The notes beneath the pieces are model-generated. The model had not been told where the DNA came from. It saw nothing but the letters and a program-made list of their open reading frames with translations, and made no database searches. A program made the translations under genes and the position numbers. Shown here in pieces: positions 1 through 5,995 of a DNA stretch of 18,596 nucleotides. This DNA is from JAXGPP01 sp964436865 (GTDB lineage: Bacteria; Planctomycetota; Planctomycetia; Pirellulales; Thermoguttaceae), in contig CAYTFK010000121.1 in assembly GCA_964436865.1 (NCBI GenBank), forward strand, positions 1 through 18,596. Direction: 5' to 3'. Position 1 is the first letter of the stretch, and the number at the start of each line of letters is the position of its first letter.

Positions 1-197
1 TTTATTCAGTCTCCGCACATTCTCCAATATCGCGCACCGACTTATGACCGCCTCGGGCAAACTTCAAACGCGAGATCCTGCGGACATCGATCGAAATTGA
101 TCTGATCGACGACGAGCCGTTGACGGACTGAAGCCGGCGACGCGCGCGGCGGGGATCCCTGTCGCGCGGCAGCGGACCGGCGTCGCCGCGGGGCGGA

Positions 198-419
198 CTA
201 CCGCAGACCCCACAGAAGCTGGCTCCACACCCAAGCGGCGAATCCGAAGCAGGACAGCACCAGGACAAAGAGCACCCGAGCAAACCAGCGATTGCCGGCA
301 TCAGCGTTCGGCGATGCCTGCTTCGGCGCGCCGACGGTTGCGGAAGCTCCATCGGTCTTCCCTGCGGTGCCAGTCACGGGAATCAGTCTCGCCCTCCAAT
401 GTGACAAGCCTTGAGTCAT
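198..419 (-). CDS. Possible small protein with one C-terminal membrane segment; may be a gene remnant
   Basis: A 73-residue reading frame. The first 43 residues are polar and rich in Ala, Gly, Thr and Pro. Residues 44-70 (beginning RWFARVLFVLVL) form one strong membrane helix close to the C-terminus. No Shine-Dalgarno-like sequence precedes the ATG. The arrangement of a short polar N-terminus beginning with a HWRARLIP-type motif, then one membrane helix, reminds me of the N-terminal anchor of larger planctomycete proteins (some caspase-like ones), but this one stops directly after the helix. It could therefore be a real tail-anchored small protein, the broken start of a longer gene, or chance. 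The resemblance is from memory and untested. Confidence 0.3.
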   Translation of the reverse strand: MTQGLSHWRARLIPVTGTAGKTDGASATVGAPKQASPNADAGNRWFARVLFVLVLSCFGFAAWVWSQLLWGLR

Positions 420-547
420 GACCGGTTTCGCGTTTCTCGTTTGTCAGGCGGTGTGACCACGACTCGCTCAGCGCTTCTGAATGCAAGATACATGCCAGCC
501 GATTATTGCGGCGTTGGGCGTGCCGCCACGAATCGAATCGGTCGCGG

Positions 548-577
548 AGCCTGTACATAAAACGCACAGCCTGTACA
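548..577. repeat. Two copies of AGCCTGTACA, 20 bp apart
   Basis: The 10-mer AGCCTGTACA occurs at 548-557 and 568-577, so the copies are exactly 20 bp apart, about two helical turns on the same face of the DNA. Each contains the palindrome TGTACA. This is the geometry of a tandem operator for a DNA-binding dimer. No protein is identified for it. It lies about 250 bp upstream of csrA. Confidence 0.45.
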
Positions 578-651
578 GATGCTGGCCATCCTCTGTCACC
601 CAGAGGGGACGGTTAGTCGGATGCCGATCGAGCCCAATCCCTGCCATCACG

Positions 652-675
652 CGGTTGCGCGGCAACCGGGTTGCC
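652..675. repeat. Overlapping alternative hairpins
   Basis: CGGTTGC (652-658) and GCAACCG (662-668) form a perfect 7-bp stem with a 3-nt loop. The central arm can instead pair as GGCAA (661-665) with TTGCC (671-675). The two structures are mutually exclusive. They sit upstream of the proposed csrA promoter, so a role in RNA would require an earlier transcription start. Confidence 0.3.
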
Positions 676-686
676 TTTGCTCCCAG

Positions 687-702
687 CGGCATGGCGGTTG
701 CT
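687..702 (+). promoter_or_regulatory. Possible sigma-54 (-24/-12) promoter for csrA
   Basis: CGGCAT-N5-TTGCT has GG at 688-689 and GC at 700-701 with the required 10 bases between them, against the consensus TGGCAC-N5-TTGC(A/T). The start of transcription would be near 713, giving a csrA leader of about 115 nt. The match is weaker than those at 2820 and 5888, and GC-rich DNA produces such matches by chance. Confidence 0.25.
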
Positions 703-828
703 TTCTCGGGAGCAATCAAGGCAAGCAGGCCCTTGCTGCAGTAACGTGCCGGTCGCAAAGGAAGTTGCCTGCCCCCCCCAGCGGCGGACGCGTGTTGGAG
801 GGCGACAGTCGCGTCAAGGAGTATCGCC

Positions 829-1002
829 ATGCTCGTACTGAGTCGGAGAGGAAACCAGAGCATCGTGATCGGAGATCGCGATCAGATTAGGGTGACGGTG
901 CTCGCCATTCGCCGCCGTGAAGTGAAATTGGGCATCGACGCACCTCGCCACTTGACGGTGCGACGGCGCCCCGCCGATCAAGCCAGCGGCCTGGTGCACT
1001 GA
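829..1002 (+). CDS. csrA: CsrA/RsmA-type translational regulator, shortened and divergent at the C-terminus
   Basis: A 57-residue protein. CsrA dimers bind GGA motifs in mRNA leaders and block or alter translation and stability. The start MLVLSRRGNQSIVIGD and the following RVTVLAIRRREVKLGIDAP follow the family pattern through strands 1-4, including Leu4 and the IGD turn, with a two-residue insertion after IGD compared with E. coli. Arg46 aligns with the RNA-contacting Arg44 of E. coli CsrA. After it the usual REEIY helix start is replaced by RRPADQASGLVH, so the C-terminal helix is missing or different. The start is fixed by an ideal AAGGAG at 816-821, 7 nt before the ATG. That GGA, plus another at 797-799, could allow autorepression. 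The small gene at 1054 follows after 51 nt. Confidence 0.88.
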   Translation: MLVLSRRGNQSIVIGDRDQIRVTVLAIRRREVKLGIDAPRHLTVRRRPADQASGLVH

Positions 1003-1053
1003 CCTGCGCGCAGCGCAATCGTTCGGTCTCCGTCTCAGCGAGAGCGTCCAGAG

Positions 1054-1335
1054 ATGATCGCGATCAATCAGCAACAGATCGGCGCTGAAGGAATCGGCTG
1101 CCCGGAATCAGGTGAGGATGGGGAGGGGCACTGGACCGTGTGGAACCGGCAGCAGACGCAGCGGATCACGTGCGGACGTACTTTCGCAGAAGCGATCGAG
1201 GCCGCGCGTGCGACGGGCGAATCAGCGGTTGTGCTTGTGCGGACGCCGGGGACGTGGCCCCGGCAGCGGCGCAAGCGATCGGAGGAGTACACTGTGGCCG
1301 TCTTCATTGCGAGGCCGGCCGCGCCTCATCGATGA
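1054..1335 (+). CDS. Small hypothetical protein, possibly DUF5678-like
   Basis: A 93-residue protein that I do not recognise with certainty. Residues about 26-65 read as a compact alpha/beta unit: GHWTVWNRQQTQRITCGRTF, then a helix (AEAIEAARATG), then a strand (ESAVVLVRTPG). The pattern of a W-x-V strand, a G-containing turn, an A-rich helix and a hydrophobic strand resembles DUF5678-type small domains, but this is only an impression. The last 28 residues are basic and probably disordered. The ribosome binding site is weak (a GAGAG-like purine run). It lies 51 nt after csrA and ahead of the terminator at 1383, so the two probably share a transcript. Confidence 0.5.
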   Translation: MIAINQQQIGAEGIGCPESGEDGEGHWTVWNRQQTQRITCGRTFAEAIEAARATGESAVVLVRTPGTWPRQRRKRSEEYTVAVFIARPAAPHR

Positions 1336-1382
1336 GGAGCATGGCGGGAAAACTGTTGTCAGCGCGGGTCCCTCCCGTTTGA

Positions 1383-1440
1383 GCCACGGATGCTGTTCCG
1401 CCCAGACCCCACCGGCAGAACAGTTCCGTGGCTTCTTTTT
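1383..1440 (+). terminator. Rho-independent terminator downstream of csrA and the small gene
   Basis: GCCACGGA (1383-1390) pairs with TCCGTGGC (1425-1432), and inside it CTGTTC (1393-1398) pairs with GAACAG (1418-1423), making a 14-bp interrupted stem. TTCTTTTT (1433-1440) follows immediately. This is a textbook intrinsic terminator on the plus strand. It ends only 27 nt before the next start codon at 1468. Confidence 0.85.
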
Positions 1441-1467
1441 CATTCTTGTCGGCGGCGAACTGCTCTT

Positions 1468-2493
1468 ATGAGACGGCTTGTACGGCTTCTCGGTCCACTG
1501 CTGGTATTGACGATCGTCGCTGCCGCCGTAACGCTCTTGCACCGCGAACTGCAACAGTTCACCTACCAGGACTTGCGCCGCGACCTGGAGGGGATTCCGG
1601 CCGAGCGGATCCTGGCCGCAGCCGTTCTTACCGTGGTCAATTATGTGATTCTCTTCTGCTTCGATCTGGTGTCGTTCCGCGCCATTGGTCAGCCGCTTTC
1701 GTTCGGCAAGGTCGCCTTTTCCTCGTTCGTCGGCTACGCGTGCAGCTACAACTTCGGCGCCACGCTGGGAGGAAGTTCCGTACGCTACCGGCTGTTCTCG
1801 GGCTGGGGTTTGCCCGCTGCGGAGATCGCGAGAATGCTGGCCATCCTCACGCTGACGTTCTGGATCGGCTTTTCGGCGCTCGCAGGAGTGGTTTTCTTGA
1901 CCACCCCGCTTCCGTTGCCGCAACTGACGGATTTGCCGATCACCACAGTCCGACCGCTCGGTGCTCTGCTCGTCGCCGTCACGGTTGCCTATCTGGCGGC
2001 GTCGGCAACCGGACGGACTTCGATCCGAGTGCGGGGCTGGGAACTCAGGCTGCCGGGGCTGCGCGGGAGCTTGGCGCAGATCGCCATCGCATCACTCGAT
2101 ATGCTCGCCGCCGCGGCGGTTTTTCATGCCCTGCTTCCCCCGTCGCTGGGCCTGAGCTACATGCACGCACTGGCCGTCTATCTGCTGGCGGTGGTCGCCG
2201 TGCTATTTACCCATGCCCCGGGCGGATTGGGAGTGTTTGAATTGGTGGTGATCGTGATGCTCCGACCCGCCAGTGCGTCTGCGCTGGTGGGATCGCTGCT
2301 CGTCTTCCGTGTGATGTACTATCTCGTCCCGCTCGCCCTGTCGATGATCCTGTTGGCGGGAAGCGAATTGGCGCTGCACTGGGGGCGGGGCAGACGTCTT
2401 TCCGCAGTGCGGCCGCTCGACATCGCCGAGTCCGGCGTCGGTGGCACCAATGATCCTGCCGGGGGCGGCAGCGCCCGATGCCAGACCGCTTGA
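1468..2493 (+). CDS. YbhN/UPF0104-family membrane protein (MprF flippase-like domain)
   Basis: A 341-residue integral membrane protein with about seven hydrophobic segments (roughly residues 8-24, 48-70, 83-98, 123-145, 165-180, 203-222, 232-300 containing more than one). The FGATLGGSSVRYRLFSGWGL region (97-114) and THAPGGLGVFE (248-258) are characteristic of the lysylphosphatidylglycerol synthase N-terminal membrane region and of E. coli YbhN. The cytosolic aminoacyl-transferase domain of MprF is absent, so a role in lipid movement or envelope maintenance is possible but unproven. The frame is open back to 1390, but that extension would run through the terminator hairpin, so I place the start at 1468. 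No clear ribosome binding site is seen. The C-terminal 40 residues are polar. Confidence 0.8.
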   Translation: MRRLVRLLGPLLVLTIVAAAVTLLHRELQQFTYQDLRRDLEGIPAERILAAAVLTVVNYVILFCFDLVSFRAIGQPLSFGKVAFSSFVGYACSYNFGATLGGSSVRYRLFSGWGLPAAEIARMLAILTLTFWIGFSALAGVVFLTTPLPLPQLTDLPITTVRPLGALLVAVTVAYLAASATGRTSIRVRGWELRLPGLRGSLAQIAIASLDMLAAAAVFHALLPPSLGLSYMHALAVYLLAVVAVLFTHAPGGLGVFELVVIVMLRPASASALVGSLLVFRVMYYLVPLALSMILLAGSELALHWGRGRRLSAVRPLDIAESGVGGTNDPAGGGSARCQTA

Positions 2494-2526
2494 AATGCTC
2501 TGCAGAGTCTGTCACGAGCGGCCCGG

Positions 2527-2697
2527 TCAGGGACGACTCGTGTTTTCCGTGGCGTCGCTCTCAATTTCTTTGAGCCCACGTTTGAACTCGGTGACCCCCT
2601 GGCCGAGTGACCGCATCACCGAGGGCAAACGGTTGCCGAACAACAAAAGAGCAATCAGTCCCACGATGATCAGTTCTGTGCTGCCGATGCCAAACAT
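2527..2697 (-). CDS. tatA: Twin-arginine translocase subunit TatA/TatE
   Basis: A 56-residue protein of the TatA/B/E family. It has the short N-terminus MFGIGSTELIIV with the conserved Glu8, one membrane helix (about 8-20), the hinge FGNRLP (20-25) and an amphipathic helix (27-45, SLGQGVTEFKRGLKE), followed by a short acidic tail. TatA oligomers form the pore through which folded Tat substrates leave the cytoplasm. The length is at the short end of the family. The frame is open further upstream, but the ATG at 2697 is preceded by GGGGAGA and gives the standard N-terminus. It converges with the YbhN-like gene across 33 bases and is divergent from the kinase at 2897. A likely Tat substrate, the DUF1501 protein, lies in the same window. 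Confidence 0.9.
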   Translation of the reverse strand: MFGIGSTELIIVGLIALLLFGNRLPSVMRSLGQGVTEFKRGLKEIESDATENTSRP

Positions 2698-2727
2698 TGA
2701 AAACAATCTCCCCGATAGTCGACCTGG

Positions 2728-2747
2728 GTCGGGATCGACATCCCGAC
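2728..2747. repeat. Perfect dyad GTCGGGAT-CGAC-ATCCCGAC
   Basis: An 8-bp perfect inverted repeat with a 4-base spacer in the intergenic region between tatA and the kinase gene. It is about 30 bp upstream of the tatA start and centred roughly 108 bp upstream of the transcription start predicted from the sigma-54-like promoter at 2820. It could be an operator or enhancer site, or a hairpin in the tatA leader. Confidence 0.6.
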
Positions 2748-2819
2748 GCGGCTGCTTGGGTGCATCTCTTGTGCCGCAGCGGATTGACCGTTTTTCTCGA
2801 CCGCCTATTGTCGGGCCGG

Positions 2820-2835
2820 TGGCGCTCGCCTTGCC
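2820..2835 (+). promoter_or_regulatory. Sigma-54-type (-24/-12) promoter for the kinase/activator operon
   Basis: TGGCGC-TCGCC-TTGCC matches TGGCAC-N5-TTGC(A/T) with one mismatch in each half. The essential GG (2821-2822) and GC (2833-2834) are correctly spaced. Transcription would start near 2846, about 50 nt before the ATG at 2897. Because the operon encodes a GAFTGA-containing sigma-54 activator, autoactivation is plausible. ATTGT-TG-ACAAT (2847-2858) lies at the predicted start site. Confidence 0.5.
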
Positions 2836-2869
2836 GACTGCCGCCGATTGTTGACAATAATGACAGGCT

Positions 2870-2890
2870 CCCCTGAGGGGGGATAAGGAG
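2870..2890 (+). promoter_or_regulatory. Small hairpin adjoining the ribosome binding site of the kinase gene
   Basis: CCCC (2870-2873) and GGGG (2877-2880) form a short GC stem with a TGA loop, directly before the ribosome binding site AAGGAG (2885-2890), which is 6 nt from the ATG. The stem leaves the binding site free but could shift pairing into it. Confidence 0.35.
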
Positions 2891-2896
2891 ACGGCG

Positions 2897-4435
2897 ATGG
2901 GACTGCGGTTGTTGTGGCGGATGCTGGCCCCGATCATAGCCATCAGCACGCTGCTTCTACTGGTTGGCGGAGTGGCGGCGTGGTATCTCCATCGCCTGCA
3001 ACAGGATGCTTCCGCTTTGCTCGATTCCAATGTCGAACGGGTTCGCGCCGCGGAAGATCTGGAACTCTTCAGTCACGAGTTGCAGCGGAACCTGGACCGC
3101 TTCCTCGCGACCGGCGACGCTGCGCACCTTGCCGCGGTGGAGGCAATCGGAGAGGACGTTGACCAGCTCATCGCCGGTCTCCGGCGGCAACCGTCCCTTC
3201 CGCAAAGCGATCGGCTGATCGCCGCAATCGAACGCGGTTACCAGGAGTTCTACGTCCGCTTCCACGCAGCGCGGGCCCTGCCCCAGGCCGACCAGCCGGC
3301 TGCGATCGGCGAACTGGCCAGTCGGCATGTCGCCGCCGAAATCCTCGCGCCCGCCGGCAACTTCCGCAACCTGAACCAGGAGTCGATGGACAAGGCGCGG
3401 GACCGCATCCAACGGATCGCCGATGCCATGGGAATGGGGCTGCTGCTGCTGGGCGCCTGCGGTGCGGTAGCGGGGCTGTTGGCCGGGTATGGCATCGCGC
3501 GCGGCATCAATCGCTCGATCGTGCAGCTTTCCGTGCCAATTCGCGACGCCACCGGCAAGCTGAATGAGGTTGTGGGACCGATCATCGTGTCAACCGGCCA
3601 CGACCTGGCGGAGTTGGAAGCAGCGCTGCAAAGCGTCTCGGACCGCGTGGGCGAGGTGGTCGATCGCCTGCGCGAGAGCGAGCGGGCTGCGGCCCGCGCC
3701 GAGCAACTGGCCGCCATGGGGCACCTTGCGGCCGGCCTGGCCCACGAGTTGCGGAACCCGCTGACATCAATGAAGATCCTCATTCAAGCCGCCGAAGAAG
3801 AAGCTGGCGGCGCTCTCGGCGGCCGCGATCTGGTCGTGCTCGAAGAGGAGATCGGGCGGCTGGACGGCACGATCCAGACCTTTCTCGACTATGCGCGGCC
3901 TCCCAAGCCGGAAAAGAGCCACGTCGAGATTCGTGAAGTCCTCAAGCCGACGCTCGATCTCGTTTCGCGCCGCGCCAGGCAAATGGGAATCAGAATCGAA
4001 AGCTCGTTTCTCGAACATTTGCCGGTGATCGAGGCCGACGTCGGCCAGATCCGGCAACTGATACTCAACTTGTCGCTCAACGCAATCGACGCCAGCACGA
4101 GCGGGGGCGTGATTACCGTCTCCGTGCATCACGACACGGGCGATCCGGCAATGCGCGTTGCGGGCGGCGACGAATGGATGCGGATCGAGGTGGCCGACCG
4201 CGGGCACGGCCTGCCCGCGGGGCTCGGCGCCCGTATCTTTGAACCCTTTGTGAGCACACGAGAGACGGGCACCGGGCTGGGATTGCCGATCTGCAAGCGG
4301 ATTGTGGAAGAACACGGCGGGACGATTGCGGCCTGCAACCGGCCTGGAGGCGGCGCGGTGTTCACGGTGCGCCTGCCGATTCATGCCGGCCGGGCCCGCG
4401 ATTCGCACTCCGCCGGCACGTCCAGCCAGATCTGA
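2897..4435 (+). CDS. Membrane sensor histidine kinase, NtrB/ZraS-like
   Basis: A 512-residue kinase. Membrane helix 1 (about 8-30) and helix 2 (about 178-200) enclose a roughly 145-residue helical extracytoplasmic sensor domain that looks like a four-helix bundle. The cytoplasmic part has a linker helix (230-270), the HisKA H-box with phospho-acceptor His283 in GLAHELRNPLTSMK, the N-box with Asn395 in NLSLNAIDAS, the G1 box VADRGHGL (432-439), the F-box IFEPFVST (447-454) and the G2 box TGTGLGL (457-463). The catalytic part is thus complete. GLAHELRNPL is typical of kinases partnered with NtrC-type regulators, and such a regulator starts 13 nt downstream. ATG 2897 has AAGGAG at 6 nt. The ligand is unknown; the layout is like ZraS. 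A gene symbol is not assigned because orthology cannot be shown here. Confidence 0.92.
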   Translation: MGLRLLWRMLAPIIAISTLLLLVGGVAAWYLHRLQQDASALLDSNVERVRAAEDLELFSHELQRNLDRFLATGDAAHLAAVEAIGEDVDQLIAGLRRQPSLPQSDRLIAAIERGYQEFYVRFHAARALPQADQPAAIGELASRHVAAEILAPAGNFRNLNQESMDKARDRIQRIADAMGMGLLLLGACGAVAGLLAGYGIARGINRSIVQLSVPIRDATGKLNEVVGPIIVSTGHDLAELEAALQSVSDRVGEVVDRLRESERAAARAEQLAAMGHLAAGLAHELRNPLTSMKILIQAAEEEAGGALGGRDLVVLEEEIGRLDGTIQTFLDYARPPKPEKSHVEIREVLKPTLDLVSRRARQMGIRIESSFLEHLPVIEADVGQIRQLILNLSLNAIDASTSGGVITVSVHHDTGDPAMRVAGGDEWMRIEVADRGHGLPAGLGARIFEPFVSTRETGTGLGLPICKRIVEEHGGTIAACNRPGGGAVFTVRLPIHAGRARDSHSAGTSSQI

Positions 4436-4448
4436 TCGGGAGCGCTCC

Positions 4449-5882
4449 ATGTCGACGCTGTTGGTCATCGATGATGAGCCGAATGTCCTCTACTCGCTGC
4501 GGCGAAGCCTGCACTCCGACTCGCTGCGGGTTGTGACCGCCGAAACGGCCGGGCAGGGGCTGGAGCGAGTGAAGCTCGAACAGCCCGACGCCGTGATCCT
4601 CGACGTGTTCCTGCCCGACATGTCGGGCCTCGATGCATTCGAGTTCATCCGCCAGATCGATCCGCGCCTGCCGGTGATCATGATCACGGCCCATGCCACC
4701 ACGGAAACGGCCATCGAGGCCATGAAACGCGGCGCGTTCGAGTACCTCGTGAAGCCGATCGACCTGCACCAGCTTCGCGACGTCGTCGCCAGCGCCCTGC
4801 ACGTCAGCCGGCTGAATCATGTGCCGGCGCTGTTCGGACAGGAATCGGCCGCCGACTCGCCGGCCGATCGCATCGTAGGATTGTCGCCCGCCATGCAACG
4901 AGTCTACAAGGACATCGGCCGGGTGGCTCCCCAGGACGTCAATGTGCTGATACTCGGTGAAAGCGGGACCGGCAAGGAACTGGTCGCCAGGGCGATCTAC
5001 TCCCACAGCCGCCGCAGCCAGCGGACCTTCGTGGCCATCAACTGCGCGGCCCTGCCGGAGTCGCTGCTGGAAAGCGAGCTCTTCGGCCATGAGCGGGGCG
5101 CGTTCACCGGCGCCGACCGGCGACGAATCGGCAAGTTCGAGCAGGCCCACGAGGGGACGATCTTCCTGGACGAAATCGGCGACATGACGATCGCGACCCA
5201 GGCCAAGGTGCTGCGGCTATTGCAGGATGGCCGCTTCGAACGGGTGGGCGGGAACGAGACAGTCGAAACCGACGTGCGCCTGATTGCCGCCACGAATCAG
5301 AAGCTCGAAGAACTGATCACCGCCGGGCGCTTCCGCGAAGACCTCTATTACCGACTGAAGGTCTTCACGATCCAGGTCCCACCGCTGCGCGAGCGGATGG
5401 AGGACCTGCCGATGCTGGTCGAGCATTTCATCCGCCAGGCCGACCGGGAACTCGGCAAGCAGGTCCGCTCCGTTGCCCCGGATACGATGGCCTTACTGGA
5501 GAGCAGCCCGTGGCCGGGCAATGTCCGCGAACTGCAGAGTTCGCTCAAGTATGCGATTGTCAAGGCCGCGGGCGAGGTGCTGACCCCGGACTGCTTGCCG
5601 GAAAGCGTTCGCCTGCCTGCCACCGCCGCAGCGGAGCCCCCGCTTCCCGCGGGCGCGCTGGACCTGGCGGCGCTTGTCCGCCGGCTGCTGGCCTCCGGCG
5701 ACAACGAGATCTACCGCCACATCCACGCCAAGGTTGACGAGATCGTTCTTCCCCAGGTGCTGCAACATGTCGGCGGAAGCCAGGTGCTCGCCAGCCAGGT
5801 TCTGGGCATCTCGCGAACCACGCTCCGCGCCCGCCTGGCGGCGGCCGGCGACCAGGACCGCCGCTCTCCGAACAACGATTGA
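4449..5882 (+). CDS. NtrC-family sigma-54-dependent response regulator
   Basis: A 477-residue activator. The receiver domain (1-118) has the acidic pair Asp8-Asp9, phospho-acceptor Asp52 (VILDVFLPDMSG), Thr80 and Lys102. The AAA+ domain (about 142-375) has Walker A GESGTGKE (170-177), the sigma-54-contacting GAFTGA loop (217-222), Walker B IFLDEIGD (238-245), and the arginine-rich segment FREDLYYRL (295-303). A Fis-type helix-turn-helix closes the protein (about 435-465, ending QVLGISRTTLRARL). All activator elements are intact. The frame is open back into the kinase gene, but ATG 4449 gives the standard receiver start and has a GGGAG-like ribosome binding site. It is co-transcribed with the kinase and most likely phosphorylated by it. 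Probable targets are the promoters at 2820 and 5888. Confidence 0.94.
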   Translation: MSTLLVIDDEPNVLYSLRRSLHSDSLRVVTAETAGQGLERVKLEQPDAVILDVFLPDMSGLDAFEFIRQIDPRLPVIMITAHATTETAIEAMKRGAFEYLVKPIDLHQLRDVVASALHVSRLNHVPALFGQESAADSPADRIVGLSPAMQRVYKDIGRVAPQDVNVLILGESGTGKELVARAIYSHSRRSQRTFVAINCAALPESLLESELFGHERGAFTGADRRRIGKFEQAHEGTIFLDEIGDMTIATQAKVLRLLQDGRFERVGGNETVETDVRLIAATNQKLEELITAGRFREDLYYRLKVFTIQVPPLRERMEDLPMLVEHFIRQADRELGKQVRSVAPDTMALLESSPWPGNVRELQSSLKYAIVKAAGEVLTPDCLPESVRLPATAAAEPPLPAGALDLAALVRRLLASGDNEIYRHIHAKVDEIVLPQVLQHVGGSQVLASQVLGISRTTLRARLAAAGDQDRRSPNND

Positions 5883-5929
5883 CGGCACGGCCCTCTCCTT
5901 GCAGTTGCGGTGCCGTCGGCCGCGGCCGA
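5881..5929. repeat. Inverted repeat around the promoter of the Gly/Met-rich gene
   Basis: GACGGCAC (5881-5888) and GTGCCGTC (5910-5917) form a perfect 8-bp inverted repeat with 21 bases between. It overlaps the last bases of the activator stop codon and brackets the sigma-54-like promoter. A perfect 14-bp palindrome TCGGCCGCGGCCGA follows at 5916-5929. There is no T-tract, so this is not a standard terminator. It may be an RNA hairpin after the activator gene or a protein site over the promoter. Confidence 0.5.
5888..5903 (+). promoter_or_regulatory. Sigma-54-type (-24/-12) promoter for the Gly/Met-rich envelope protein
   Basis: CGGCCC-TCTCC-TTGCA has GG at 5889-5890 and GC at 5901-5902 with 10 bases between them, and the -12 half TTGCA is perfect. 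The -24 half has two mismatches from TGGCAC. Transcription would begin near 5914, about 80 nt before the ATG at 5996. Confidence 0.45.
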
Positions 5930-5995
5930 TAATGTCGGCGCGGGTGCGGGAGGCCGGTTGCGGCAATCTCTCTCTTTCACGAAAGGCGTGCTCCA

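Larger units (their letters stand above)
420..828. other. Gene-free stretch upstream of csrA
   Basis: I see no convincing coding region in these 409 bases. Several frames stay open because of high GC, but they encode Arg/Pro/Cys-rich strings without recognisable motifs, lack ribosome binding sites and overlap on both strands. The stretch contains a 10-bp direct repeat (548-577), overlapping inverted repeats (652-675), a possible sigma-54-type promoter (687-702) and the ribosome binding site of csrA (816-821). It most likely serves as the regulatory region and leader of csrA. Confidence 0.55.

Noticed and set aside
48..131. Short plus-strand tail ending in an acidic EIDLIDDEPLTD-like string near the left edge
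   Set aside because: It is blocked by a stop at 45-47 in the same frame and has no start codon; too little sequence to call a gene or a frameshifted fragment.
2..352. Minus-strand frame of 116 residues at the left edge
   Set aside because: Cys/Arg/Pro-rich without motifs and overlaps the slightly more plausible small membrane ORF at 198-419.
1390..1467. 26-residue N-terminal extension of the YbhN-like protein
   Set aside because: It would be translated through the intrinsic terminator and lacks any membrane or signal logic; Met at 1468 fits better.
2851..2887. TTGACA at 2851-2856 as a sigma-70 -35 box for the kinase gene
   Set aside because: No -10 hexamer at 16-18 bases; the nearest GATAAG-like sequence is too far and overlaps the ribosome binding site.
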